This document shows positions 32,470-40,281 of a stretch of 64,000 nucleotides of DNA, piece by piece (the stretch's first letter is position 1; each line of letters opens with the position of its first letter). The DNA comes from Burkholderia ambifaria (GTDB lineage: Bacteria > Pseudomonadota > Gammaproteobacteria > Burkholderiales > Burkholderiaceae). A program made the position numbers and the translations under genes. The stretch lies in NCBI RefSeq assembly GCF_001443045.1, contig NZ_LKPJ01000022.1:40953-104952 (forward strand), written 5' to 3'. The notes beneath the pieces were generated by a model. That model worked only from the letters and a program-made list of their open reading frames with translations. It searched no databases and had not been told where the DNA came from.

Positions 32470-33015
32470 TTAGCGGTGTGAATAGTTTAAGTGTCTGCTC
32501 CGCATGAAGAAATCGTCCCGAGTATGTGACTGCAAGACGCGCCCTTCTGCGCAAGATGATGCATGCGCGCCGTGGAGGCGATCAGTGCGCATTCTCTGCA
32601 ACCGATTTCCCGCTGCCGATGTGGGGGGGTGTTCGAATTGACACCGAGACTCAATGAACAAAAAAAGGCCGGAAAGCCAAGCGAATAAAGGCTCCCCGGC
32701 CGTTCGCACCAGTGAACTAAGCGAAAAAAATTTCGCAAAAAACGCGCTCAAACCGAGCAGGTTTTGCGCAGTTTTTGTCACTGATGTGCGCAATACGTGA
32801 GCTAGTGTCAAGCGAGCATCAGGAGGCCGCATGATCGGCGCGTTCGCCGCCGGCCGGTCATACCATGGCACAACCTTGATCGGCGAGGACGGCTCCCTCG
32901 CGTGCGGCTTGCCCAGCTGGGCCCCGGTGTTGAGGTACTTCGGTAAAAACTGTTCAATCAATTCGGCAAGTGCGCTGTGTTGAACGCTTTTTTCTTCAGA
33001 TTGGTCTACCTTCAT
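32470..33015 (-). CDS. Leftward hypothetical protein at the prophage left end
   Basis: The frame from the ATG at 33015 gives a believable N-terminal region (KVDQSEEKSVQHSALAELIEQFLPKYLN, then a Pro-rich segment to about residue 75) that I do not recognise. Beyond about 32800 the frame runs through several hairpins and a terminator and reaches its stop only at 32470, about where the phage should end. The real product may therefore be shorter or the 3' half may not be translated. A 50-codon rightward frame with an AGGAGG box (32831-32983) overlaps it and shares the wobble position, so codon bias does not decide between them. Coordinates are provisional. Confidence 0.35.
   Translation of the reverse strand: MKVDQSEEKSVQHSALAELIEQFLPKYLNTGAQLGKPHAREPSSPIKVVPWYDRPAANAPIMRPPDARLTLAHVLRTSVTKTAQNLLGLSAFFAKFFSLSSLVRTAGEPLFAWLSGLFLFIESRCQFEHPPTSAAGNRLQRMRTDRLHGAHASSCAEGRVLQSHTRDDFFMRSRHLNYSHR
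32660..32702 (-). terminator. Leftward rho-independent terminator
   Basis: On the minus strand GGCCGGGGAGCC pairs with GGCTTTCCGGCC (two G-T pairs, 11-nt loop) and is followed directly by a run of seven T. It should stop transcripts from the repressor side before they reach the phage end and host operon. Confidence 0.75.
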
Positions 33016-33143
33016 CTTGATCCCGTAGCGATTTACCACGTCGCCAGAACGGCCCCCTCCGGCGATGCGCGGGCAGCCAGAAAGGCCGCCGTTAGATACG
33101 CTACATGAAATTGTCAGATACGTTATGCATATTTAGGTAAATT

Positions 33144-33587
33144 CTAGGCCACCTTTTTAAGCATCTCTTCCAGCTTCTCCGTGGTAACGCCTCCCTCCTC
33201 ACGGAAATAGCTGAACAACAGCGCCACAAGTGCCGCTTTCTTTTCCGGGTTGTCAGTTAACCCATTGTTTTTTATCCAATTCTCCACTCCAAGCGCGATC
33301 TGCTCGACGATTTCCGAATCCGTCATACGATTCTGCGTGAGATAGCGCTTCGCCTTCTGACCTGCCACCTCATTCAACCGAGGGGCATCCACCTCCTGGT
33401 CAATCCCGCCAGCTTCGACCCAATACCGCGCCGGCACCTCGTAGGCGCGGTGCATCCCGCCTCGCCCTGACCGCTCTTCATAGCGCCAGCCCTCGCGATC
33501 TGCCTTCGCCATGATCGCGGCCTTCGTCCCCGGAAGGCCGGGCAGCCCCATCTTCGCCAGTTCACTGGCTGCGTATAGTCGCTTCAC
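33144..33587 (-). CDS. Mu-type c repressor
   Basis: A 147-residue protein whose N-terminus YAASELAKMGLPGLPGTKAAIMAKADREGWRYEERSGRGGMHRAYEVP is the Mu repressor/transposase winged-helix domain. The same layout opens the transposase encoded at 34.7 kb. The C-terminal part is helical (SEIVEQIALGVENWIKNN...EKKAALVALLFSYFREEGG) and ends in KLEEMLKKVA, similar in kind to the ClpX-sensitive tail of Mu repressor. GGGAG lies before the GTG at 33587. It should bind the AAGTGT-bearing region upstream to keep the prophage silent. Confidence 0.8.
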   Translation of the reverse strand: MKRLYAASELAKMGLPGLPGTKAAIMAKADREGWRYEERSGRGGMHRAYEVPARYWVEAGGIDQEVDAPRLNEVAGQKAKRYLTQNRMTDSEIVEQIALGVENWIKNNGLTDNPEKKAALVALLFSYFREEGGVTTEKLEEMLKKVA

Positions 33588-33606
33588 TGAACACTCCCTA
33601 GCGCCT

Positions 33607-33648
33607 AAGTGTATCGCCAACAAAACACTTCAAATTGGCGATGCACTT
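33607..33648. promoter_or_regulatory. Repressor operator, 14-bp-arm inverted repeat
   Basis: AAGTGTATCGCCAA (33607-33620) and TTGGCGATGCACTT (33635-33648) form arms matching at 13 of 14 positions around a 14-nt spacer that itself contains ACACTT. It lies 20 nt upstream of the repressor start. The AAGTGT core recurs at 33718-33723 and, reversed, at 33763-33768, giving operator sites on both the repressor and early promoters. Confidence 0.6.
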
Positions 33649-33744
33649 TTATATTTATCCATATGAATCAACGCCTTGCAATCACAGCAAGGCACAGATA
33701 GGCGGCATGACGCTGCACAGAAGTGTAAACCTGCAAGTGATGTG

Positions 33745-33773
33745 TTGACTTGCCACTTCAATACACTTAGACT
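33745..33773 (+). promoter_or_regulatory. Early rightward promoter
   Basis: TTGACT (33745-33750), 17 bp, TAGACT (33768-33773). The spacer contains CACTTC and ACACTT, reverse forms of the AAGTG operator core, so repressor binding would block it. It would drive ner, transposase and the early genes. Confidence 0.6.
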
Positions 33774-33814
33774 CCGTTAAAACTGACATTCGGGATTACC
33801 GGACCGAATAAAAA

Positions 33815-33836
33815 CCGGTCTTAGACCGGCGTTTTT
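33815..33836 (+). terminator. Attenuator-like hairpin in the early leader
   Basis: CCGGTC, loop TTA, GACCGG, then CG and five T. It stands between the early promoter and the ner ATG at 33851, about 35-60 nt into the transcript. Every early transcript has to pass it, so it can act as an attenuator. Confidence 0.55.
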
Positions 33837-33850
33837 CTTGGAGTCAAACC

Positions 33851-34147
33851 ATGCCAACCGCCAAACCTTCGGGGATGCACCGCGCCGACATCAAGGCACT
33901 TATTGAGAAAAAGGGCCAAACGATGTCGGGTGTCGCGCGCGCCTTTGGAATCCCGGAATCGAACGTCCGCAATGCTCTGACGCGCCCCGTCCTTTCGGGG
34001 GAAATTGCGATCAGCACCTTCGTGCAGCTGCCTGCCCACGAACTCTGGCCCGATCGCTGGACCCCCGAGGGACGCCGAATCCGGCCCCGCTACCGTGACA
34101 AGTATATCGGGGCCACGACACCGGTAAACAGTAACGAGCAAGCGTAG
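33851..34147 (+). CDS. ner: Ner/Nlp-family DNA-binding protein
   Basis: A 98-residue protein. The helix-turn-helix MHRADIKALIEKKGQTMSGVARAFGIPESNVRNALTRP and the downstream ELWPDRWTPEGRRIRPRYRDK are the Nlp/Ner signature. In Mu, Ner turns down both the early and repressor promoters soon after induction. Position as the first rightward early gene, divergent from the repressor, fits. GGAG precedes the ATG. Confidence 0.85.
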   Translation: MPTAKPSGMHRADIKALIEKKGQTMSGVARAFGIPESNVRNALTRPVLSGEIAISTFVQLPAHELWPDRWTPEGRRIRPRYRDKYIGATTPVNSNEQA

Positions 34148-34211
34148 TTCTACGCCCTTCAGTTTAACGCAACTGAACACTTACACCGACCAGGTGAGTG
34201 TCTAGATCTGT

Positions 34212-34751
34212 ATGGCTACCACCATGACTAAACGGAAAACGTCTCGAGGCCAGGCTGAAGTGACCAGCACGCAGATGGCGCTGAATTTCGAGGTATTCGC
34301 TATCGAAACACCTCATGGCACCGTCGCAGTCGCTGGCGAGAACCCTCTCGACGCGGCGATCCGCCGGACCCTCGTCGACGTAATGGACAAGGCGAACACT
34401 AAGGGGCTGTCGCGAGACCGTATCGCCGACCACATGGGCGAACTGCTTGCCCGACAAATCACCAAAGCCCAACTGGATCAGTGGGCAGCTCCAAGCCAGT
34501 TCGATCGGCGAATCCCGGTCGATGCGCTGTTGGCGCTGATGATGGTTTGCGACGACTACAGTCCGCTCGATTGGATGGCTCATCACGTCGGTCGCCGTGT
34601 GCTTACGGCCGATGAAGCACTCTGCGCCGAATTCGGGGCTATGGCAGTTCTCGACCGCCACATCAAGGCGAAACAAAAGGCGATCGAAGGCCAGATGGAC
34701 GAGAAGCTGGTGGGCCAGCTCATGCACCGAATCAAGCGGATCACAAAATGA
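34212..34751 (+). CDS. Conserved early phage protein upstream of the transposase
   Basis: A 179-residue, mainly helical protein with a basic N-terminus (TKRKTSRGQAEV). Its core is DAAIRRTLVDVMDKANTKGLSRDRIADHMGELLARQITKAQLDQWAAPSQFDRRIPVDALLALMMVCDDYSPLDWMAHHVGRRVL. The LSRDRIADHMGELLARQITKAQLDQW stretch could form a helix-turn-helix. ATG at 34212 or 34224 are both possible. It overlaps the transposase start by ATGA, so it probably takes part in transposition or its control. I cannot name it further. Confidence 0.75.
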   Translation: MATTMTKRKTSRGQAEVTSTQMALNFEVFAIETPHGTVAVAGENPLDAAIRRTLVDVMDKANTKGLSRDRIADHMGELLARQITKAQLDQWAAPSQFDRRIPVDALLALMMVCDDYSPLDWMAHHVGRRVLTADEALCAEFGAMAVLDRHIKAKQKAIEGQMDEKLVGQLMHRIKRITK

Positions 34752-36901
34752 GCGTCATCGTAAAAGAGCGATACAGCTCGTCAGAGCTTTTGGCGATGCG
34801 TCTCGATGCGCTACCGACATCTAAGGCGGCTCTGTTGGCGCGTGCGGATCGAGAGGCATGGCGCTATTCCGAAGTGAAGGGCATCGGTGGCACGCGGCGC
34901 GAGTTCGAGCCGCCCTCAAACGTGATGGCCGAGATTCGGCGAAAGGCGGCGGTGAAGTTTGTCGGAGCCGTGGCTGAAGTAACGGCCGTGGCCGATCCGG
35001 TGCAGCAATTGCAACTCGTCGAAACCGACGCGCAACGCCTGCGCGCGGACGCTCGCCAGGGGATTCTGACCTGGCTGGATCGGATCATGGCGCAGTGCCA
35101 CGTCTCGCGCGAAGCGGCAATGACGACGTTGCTGACGCAGGCCAAGGCCGGCACGCTCGACGATCACCTCGTCATGATGTTGCGCGCCGCACGTGACCAG
35201 CGCGGTCGCAAGGGGGATGGCTTCCCGAGCATCCGCACCCTGAAGCGGTATCTCGGCCAGGCCAAGAGCGGAACGCTGGCGCCCAAAATCCCGCAACCGG
35301 ATTTCGCGGTGCCGGCATGGGCGAAGGCATTCCTAGGCTTCTATCAGCAACCGCAGAAGCCGTCCGTCGAGTTGGCGTATCGCGAGTTCGAGACCGCGTA
35401 CCGCATGCGCGATCGCGATTGGGAGTTCCCGACGATTCACCAGGTCCGCCGGTTCCTCGGCAAGATGGGCCGGGTCGCCGTCGAGGCGGGCCGGATGGGC
35501 GCGCGCGAGCTGAAGACCATTCGCCCGTTCATTCGCCGCTCGTTCGACCAGCTGCTGCCGAACGACGTCTGGAGCGCGGACGGTCATACGTTCGACGCTG
35601 AAGTCCAGCATCCGCTTCACGGCCGGCCGTTCCGCCCCGAGATCACGACGATCGTCGACATCGCGACGCGTCGCGCGGCCGGCTTTTCGATCGGCCTGGC
35701 GGAATCGGCGATCGCGGTAATCGACGCGCTGCGCCACGCCTCGACGCTCAATGGCGTCCTCGCCATCTTCTACGTCGACCGCGGATCTGGCTATGCCAAC
35801 GCGATGTTGCAGGCGGAAGGCACTGGCATCACGGGCCAGCTCGGCTTCGAAGTCTCGCATTCGCTTCCCTACAACTCCCAGGCGCGCGGCGTGATCGAAC
35901 GACTGCACCAGACCCTGTGGGTCACGGGAGCCAAGACGCTCGCCAGCTATATGGGCGCGCCAATGGATCGCGAAGCGAAGCTGGCGCACTTCAAGGTCAC
36001 GCGCAGCGCGGTCAAGCATGGCGGATCGATGCCGCTGATGGGATGGGACGCGTTCATGCAGTTCTGCAACGACCAGATCGATGCGTACAACGCCCGCCCA
36101 CATCGCTCGCTGCCGATGACGAACGATCCGGCGAACGGTCGCCGTCGGCACATGTCGCCGAACGAAGCGTTCGCTGCATTCCAGGCGAAGGGCTGGCAGC
36201 CCGTCACGCTCACGGCCGAAGAAGCGGACCGCGTCTTCCGCCCGCGTGTCGAGCGCACGGTCCAGCGCGGCGAGGTGCGTCTGCTGAACAACCACTACTT
36301 CAGCGGCCTGCTCGAAGAGTTCCACGGCGAGACGGTTCATGTCGCCTACGACATTCACAACGCGAAGTTCGTATGGGTCTACGAGGGTGCGACCGGTCGG
36401 TTCATCTGCAAGGCAGAAGCCGGCGCGAACACCGCTCACTACATGCCGATGTCGTATGTCGAGCAAGCCCGCGAGAAGCGTGCGGACGCCCGCGCGCAGC
36501 GCCTGCAGGTGAAGCTCGACGAGGTCGAAGCCGAGCGCATCGGCCAGCCCGCGCTCACGCTCGAAACCCCCGAGGTCATCACGATCCAGGGCTTCGGCGA
36601 AATCACGCGTGACGCACTGAATCGTCGCTTCGTCGACGTCGAAACGGTGATCGAGGTCGACACGACGCCCGTTCGAGCCAGCGAGCCGGCACCGGCCACG
36701 GCCGAGATTTTCGAACTGCCGGAAACGGCTGAACAGCGGTTTGCCCGGTGGCAAGCCTTACATCAACACATCGATACGGGAGGTGTACCCGACAAGGAAG
36801 AACTGCGGTGGTACGGCACGTACCCACTGACCAAAGAGTTCGCGGCGCAAAAGCGCCGCGCGGAACAGGCTGAAGAGTGGCAGCTCGCCAGCCAGCAGTA
36901 A
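34748..36901 (+). CDS. MuA-type DDE transposase
   Basis: A 717-residue transposase. It starts with the winged-helix end-binding domain YSSSELLAMRLDALPTSKAALLARADREAWRYSEVKGIGGTRREFE. The RNase-H-like catalytic core has D278 (VWSADGHTFDAEV), D344 (IFYVDRGSGYAN) and E384 (ARGVIERLHQTLW). A beta-barrel domain (about 500-560) and a basic C-terminal region follow, the latter ending with RRAEQAEEWQLASQQ. It carries out strand transfer at phage ends for replicative transposition. All three catalytic residues are present, so it should be active. The MuB-like ATPase gene follows 17 nt later. Confidence 0.93.
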   Translation: MSVIVKERYSSSELLAMRLDALPTSKAALLARADREAWRYSEVKGIGGTRREFEPPSNVMAEIRRKAAVKFVGAVAEVTAVADPVQQLQLVETDAQRLRADARQGILTWLDRIMAQCHVSREAAMTTLLTQAKAGTLDDHLVMMLRAARDQRGRKGDGFPSIRTLKRYLGQAKSGTLAPKIPQPDFAVPAWAKAFLGFYQQPQKPSVELAYREFETAYRMRDRDWEFPTIHQVRRFLGKMGRVAVEAGRMGARELKTIRPFIRRSFDQLLPNDVWSADGHTFDAEVQHPLHGRPFRPEITTIVDIATRRAAGFSIGLAESAIAVIDALRHASTLNGVLAIFYVDRGSGYANAMLQAEGTGITGQLGFEVSHSLPYNSQARGVIERLHQTLWVTGAKTLASYMGAPMDREAKLAHFKVTRSAVKHGGSMPLMGWDAFMQFCNDQIDAYNARPHRSLPMTNDPANGRRRHMSPNEAFAAFQAKGWQPVTLTAEEADRVFRPRVERTVQRGEVRLLNNHYFSGLLEEFHGETVHVAYDIHNAKFVWVYEGATGRFICKAEAGANTAHYMPMSYVEQAREKRADARAQRLQVKLDEVEAERIGQPALTLETPEVITIQGFGEITRDALNRRFVDVETVIEVDTTPVRASEPAPATAEIFELPETAEQRFARWQALHQHIDTGGVPDKEELRWYGTYPLTKEFAAQKRRAEQAEEWQLASQQ

Positions 36902-36918
36902 CAACAACAGGACCAATC

Positions 36919-37665
36919 ATGACACAACACGAAACCACGCTCAAACCCGTAGCCGGCGGCATCGCGCAGATCACCAACCTGAACCTGTGCGACATCGCCA
37001 TCGAGCGCGCCATCGCGCGAAGTGCGAATCTCCCCGGTCTGGTGTGCTTCTACGGCCCGTCCGGTTACGGCAAGAGCATGGCTGCGCTCGCGGTCGCGAA
37101 CGCCCGCCGTGCCCGCTACGTGCAGGCGAAGTCGGTGTGGACGAAGAAGCATTTCCTGAAGGCGATCCTGTTCGAGATGGGGATCAAGCCGGCCGGCACG
37201 ATCCCGGAGATGGCCGACCAGGTCGCAGAAGAACTGGCGTCGAGCGGCCGGCCGATGATCATCGACGAAATGGACCACCTGGTCGACCGTAACGCGGTCG
37301 AGCTGGTCCGCGATCTGTACGAGTCCAGCCAGGCGCCGATCCTGATGATCGGCGAAGAAGCGCTGCCGGCGAAGCTGAAGAAATGGGAGCGCATGCACGG
37401 CCGTGTCCTTGCATGGGTTCCGGCGCAGCCCGTCACGACCGCCGACGCGCGCCAGCTCGCCGAACTCTACTGCCGTCACGTGAAGGTTGCAGATGATCTG
37501 TTGACGCGCCTGGTCGAGCTGTCGCACGGCTCGGTGCGCCGTGTCTGCGTCAACCTCGAACGTATCCAGGAAGAGGCGCTGAAGGCCGGCAAGGATGTCA
37601 TCGATCTCGCGCAATGGGGCAAGCGCGAGCTGTACACCGGTGAAGCACCGAAGCGTCGTGCGTGA
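36919..37665 (+). CDS. AAA+ ATPase, MuB-type target-selection protein
   Basis: A 248-residue AAA_22 ATPase. Walker A is CFYGPSGYGKSMAALAVA near residue 40, Walker B PMIIDEMDHL near residue 115, and sensor 1 PILMIGEEALP. The C-terminal helical lid is SHGSVRRVCVNLERIQEEAL. Its position after the transposase identifies it as the MuB counterpart, binding target DNA and stimulating the transposase. The family is shared with ExeA and TniB. Start at 36919 chosen because the longer frame overlaps the transposase without a ribosome-binding site. Confidence 0.88.
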   Translation: MTQHETTLKPVAGGIAQITNLNLCDIAIERAIARSANLPGLVCFYGPSGYGKSMAALAVANARRARYVQAKSVWTKKHFLKAILFEMGIKPAGTIPEMADQVAEELASSGRPMIIDEMDHLVDRNAVELVRDLYESSQAPILMIGEEALPAKLKKWERMHGRVLAWVPAQPVTTADARQLAELYCRHVKVADDLLTRLVELSHGSVRRVCVNLERIQEEALKAGKDVIDLAQWGKRELYTGEAPKRRA

Positions 37666-37675
37666 GGTGATCGAT

Positions 37676-37909
37676 ATGCATGAACACAACACCATCACCA
37701 CACCGCAGATGGCGCGCGCGGCCGAGCGCATTCATCTGCTCATCATGATCGTATCAGGTACCGCCGTGGTCATCCTGCTCGTGGGTTGCGTTGTCGCACA
37801 CGACTGGATCGAGCTGCTCACCTGGACGGCACTTGCCGATTGGGCGCTGTTTCACGTCGCCATCCTTGCATTCCTCGCTGGTGTGACGGGAGGGTTCGAC
37901 CATGTCTAG
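37676..37909 (+). CDS. Small two-helix membrane protein
   Basis: A 77-residue protein with two strong transmembrane stretches (IHLLIMIVSGTAVVILLVGCVVAH and TALADWALFHVAILAFLAGV). GAGGTG sits just before the ATG at 37676; a GTG at 37658 is an alternative. It overlaps the next gene by 8 nt. Small membrane proteins are common in early regions of Mu-like phages, sometimes acting in superinfection exclusion. No function is assigned. Confidence 0.6.
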   Translation: MHEHNTITTPQMARAAERIHLLIMIVSGTAVVILLVGCVVAHDWIELLTWTALADWALFHVAILAFLAGVTGGFDHV

Positions 37910-38528
37910 AAGGCCCGCTCACCTCGAACTGACCGGCGGCAAGGGGCCGCGCCAGCGTGTATGGGAAGCGATCCGGAGCCAGCGCGACGACTTCACGCCG
38001 CACACCATCGTCCGCGCCGCTGACGTCGACAAGTCGACTGTTCACACCTACCTGCAGACGCTCGAACTCGGCGGCTTCGTCGAACCCATCGGCGAGCGCA
38101 AGGCGATCAACGAACGGAAGCACTATCGGCTCGCCCGAGATGTCGGTGTCGAAGCCCCGCGCCTCGATCGCTACGGAAAACCGGTGATGCAGTCGCGCGG
38201 CAACGAAAACATGTGGCGCACGATGCGCGTCATGGGGGACTTCACGCCTCGCGAGCTGGCAATGCGCGCGTCGACGCATGAGGTCGCGATCACCGACTCG
38301 ACAGCGCAGTCCTACGTCAAGTGCCTGTCGCACGCCGGCTATCTGACGCTCGTCGATCCGGGGCACCCGTACATTCGTGGCAAGGGTGCGAAACAGGCAC
38401 GGTATCGCCTGATCACGGCGAAGTACACCGGCCCGCGCCCGCCGATGATCCAGCGCACGAAGTCGGTGTACGACCCGAATCTCGGGAAGATCGTGTGGCA
38501 AGAGGAGCCGGACCATGACGCATGCTGA
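37902..38528 (+). CDS. Early protein with tandem winged-helix-like domains
   Basis: A 208-residue basic protein. One wHTH unit is RQRVWEAIRSQRDDFTPHTIVRAADVDKSTVHTYLQTLELGGFVEPIGERKA, with a basic wing. A second is MWRTMRVMGDFTPRELAMRASTHEVAITDSTAQSYVKCLSHAGYLTLVD, followed by YRLITAKYTGPRPP. This looks like a duplicated DNA-binding module of an early regulator. It overlaps its neighbours at both ends (8 and 14 nt). Confidence 0.72.
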   Translation: MSRRPAHLELTGGKGPRQRVWEAIRSQRDDFTPHTIVRAADVDKSTVHTYLQTLELGGFVEPIGERKAINERKHYRLARDVGVEAPRLDRYGKPVMQSRGNENMWRTMRVMGDFTPRELAMRASTHEVAITDSTAQSYVKCLSHAGYLTLVDPGHPYIRGKGAKQARYRLITAKYTGPRPPMIQRTKSVYDPNLGKIVWQEEPDHDAC

Positions 38529-38847
38529 TCCGGATTGGCTCGCCATGCTTCGGGAGGCTGTCGCCGCGACATCGCAATCCGACGTGGCCAAGCTGCTCGA
38601 TGTCTCACGCACGACCGTTTCTCTTGTCCTGTCGGGCAAATACCCCGGCAAAACCGATCGCGTCGCAGCCCGCGTCTTGAAGACGTTCGGACAGGTGCAG
38701 TGCACGCATACCGGGCAGCTGATCTCGCTGACGGTATGCGTGTCCTTCGCCAATCGCCGCGCACCGATCAACAATCCGATGGAACTGAGCCACTGGCGCA
38801 CGTGCCGCAACTGCCCGCTGCGCCCCGTTAAAGGAGAGTCGAAGTGA
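38515..38847 (+). CDS. HTH protein with C-terminal Cys cluster
   Basis: A 110-residue protein. Residues 12-45 (LREAVAATSQSDVAKLLDVSRTTVSLVLSGKYPG) are a LacI/XRE-like helix-turn-helix, and KTDRVAARVLKTFG continues it. The C-terminal half has four Cys (VQCTHTG, TVCVSF, TCRNCPLRP) that could bind zinc. It is embedded in the early operon and overlaps the next start by GTGA. Probably a small transcription factor. Confidence 0.7.
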   Translation: MTHADPDWLAMLREAVAATSQSDVAKLLDVSRTTVSLVLSGKYPGKTDRVAARVLKTFGQVQCTHTGQLISLTVCVSFANRRAPINNPMELSHWRTCRNCPLRPVKGESK

Positions 38848-39158
38848 ACCCGCAATCCCTCGCCAAAGTATCTGCGCACGGCACGGTCAACATTAACCAG
38901 ATCATGCAGCTCGCCGCGCTGCGCATCGCCTCGACGATCGAAACGCTCACCGAGCGAGGTTTCGTCGTTGTCGGGATCGAGTTCTCAAGCGGTTCGAAGC
39001 CGACGATCCAGATCCAGACGTGCGCCGAGTGCGCGCGGATGGTCGAGGCCGGTGAAGCCACCTACTACCGGACCGGCGTCAGCGAGAACAACCGCTATCG
39101 CACCGGCCAGTTCAAGGTCGGCGAAATCCGCGTCCTCTGGACCGAACAGGGCAACTAG
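38844..39158 (+). CDS. Hypothetical early phage protein
   Basis: A 104-residue protein from GTG at 38844, overlapping the previous stop. The N-terminus is helical (INQIMQLAALRIASTIETLTERGF); the second half has a Cys pair CAECARM and charged strands ending RVLWTEQGN. Not recognised. It is followed by an 80-nt gap without a gene, after which a new AAGGAG site starts the next gene. Confidence 0.6.
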   Translation: MNPQSLAKVSAHGTVNINQIMQLAALRIASTIETLTERGFVVVGIEFSSGSKPTIQIQTCAECARMVEAGEATYYRTGVSENNRYRTGQFKVGEIRVLWTEQGN

Positions 39159-39238
39159 AAGGAAACGAGCCGCTGTAGCCCACCGATACACGTCAGTAGA
39201 TAAGTAGTCCTTTTTAAACAAGCGATAAAGGAGCCACC

Positions 39239-39667
39239 ATGGCAACGTTAAAGCAGATTCTGCACGCCATCGTCGACAACCCCGGATTTTCGGGCGCGCA
39301 GCTCGCCGACATGCTGGATATGGACGCGAAGGACATCCAGCCTCGCATTCACGCATGCATCAGCGACGGTCGCGTGCGTTGCGAAAAGAAGCCTATGGAC
39401 GGGGCGGCACCGATCAACCTGTACTACGCGAGTGCCGAGCTGGTGCGGGAGTTCGATGGCATTAACCAAACCGTGACAAAAGCCGCGCGAAAAGTGGCGA
39501 ATCTTCCAGCAGCGCCCGGCGACTTCGTCTGCGGATTCTCGACGGCCGGGTGTCTGACGATCACGAAGGGCCGGAAAACGGTCGACCTGACGCGCGAGGA
39601 AACCGCCCGTCTGTTGGCGTTCGTCGACTGCATCAACATCGAAGCCATCGCAGGGAGCCAGGCATGA
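39239..39667 (+). CDS. Winged-helix-containing early phage protein
   Basis: A 142-residue protein. The N-terminus LKQILHAIVDNPGFSGAQLADMLDMDAKDIQPRIHACISDGRVRCEKKP is a MarR/GntR-like winged helix. The C-terminal part (DFVCGFSTAGCLTITKGRKTVDLTREETARLLAFVDC) is a small alpha/beta unit seen in other phage early proteins. AAGGAG precedes the ATG. Overlaps the next gene by ATGA. Confidence 0.7.
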   Translation: MATLKQILHAIVDNPGFSGAQLADMLDMDAKDIQPRIHACISDGRVRCEKKPMDGAAPINLYYASAELVREFDGINQTVTKAARKVANLPAAPGDFVCGFSTAGCLTITKGRKTVDLTREETARLLAFVDCINIEAIAGSQA

Positions 39668-40281
39668 CGATCAACATCAGCCAAGGCCCGACCCTCGCGA
39701 ACCCCGACGTGCTCGACAGCGTCGCCGAGCTGCGCCGCGAGTTGCATCGGGCGAATGCCAATTTGCTCGCGTACTGGGCGGCAATCGAGGAACGCGACAA
39801 GGTCGGTCGCGACTTCGTCGGATTGATCAATCGCGTGCTGCTGCAGCACATCGTGGGCGACTTTCGCGGTGTCGCGGCGATTCTCGAAGCTCAGCTCGAA
39901 GCCAGCCCGCGTTTGCGCCAATCGCTTGAGGAGGTGCGGGAATCGAGGGAATGCCGCCAGCTCCAGGAGTGGATGGAGACGGTGCACCGCGAGTTCGGGC
40001 AGGAGGAAATGCCGCCGTACAACGCGGGCGCGCACGATCCGTGGGCCATGAAGACGGTTGAAGAGCTGCGCGCGGCCGTCGACGTCATGAATCGAGCAGG
40101 GATTCAAATCTCGACGCAGCTCACCACGCTCGAAGGCGTACTGAAGTCCATGACGGCCGAGGTGCCCACCATCGTCGTCGCTCACGTCAAGGGCGATCGC
40201 GACGCCGCCTCGCGTGCCATTGCGTCGTTCTGCGAGCGGCACGTCGTGGTGAAGGACGGCAACAAGAGCAAGGTGCACTGA
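39664..40281 (+). CDS. Hypothetical early phage protein
   Basis: A 205-residue protein, mostly helical and acidic: VLDSVAELRRELHRANANLLAYWAAIEERDKVGRDFVGLINRVLL, then a Glu/Gln-rich central helix. It has no recognisable motif. The start at 39664 overlaps the upstream stop by four bases; its own stop overlaps the next start by one base. Confidence 0.6.
   Translation: MTINISQGPTLANPDVLDSVAELRRELHRANANLLAYWAAIEERDKVGRDFVGLINRVLLQHIVGDFRGVAAILEAQLEASPRLRQSLEEVRESRECRQLQEWMETVHREFGQEEMPPYNAGAHDPWAMKTVEELRAAVDVMNRAGIQISTQLTTLEGVLKSMTAEVPTIVVAHVKGDRDAASRAIASFCERHVVVKDGNKSKVH

Noticed and set aside
32831..32983. A 50-codon rightward frame with an AGGAGG box near the phage left end
   Set aside because: The box is only four bases from the ATG, no early promoter points this way, and the leftward frame opposite has more protein-like sequence. 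Not excluded.
35333..36754. A 473-codon leftward frame opposite the transposase
   Set aside because: Shadow of a catalytically complete transposase gene.
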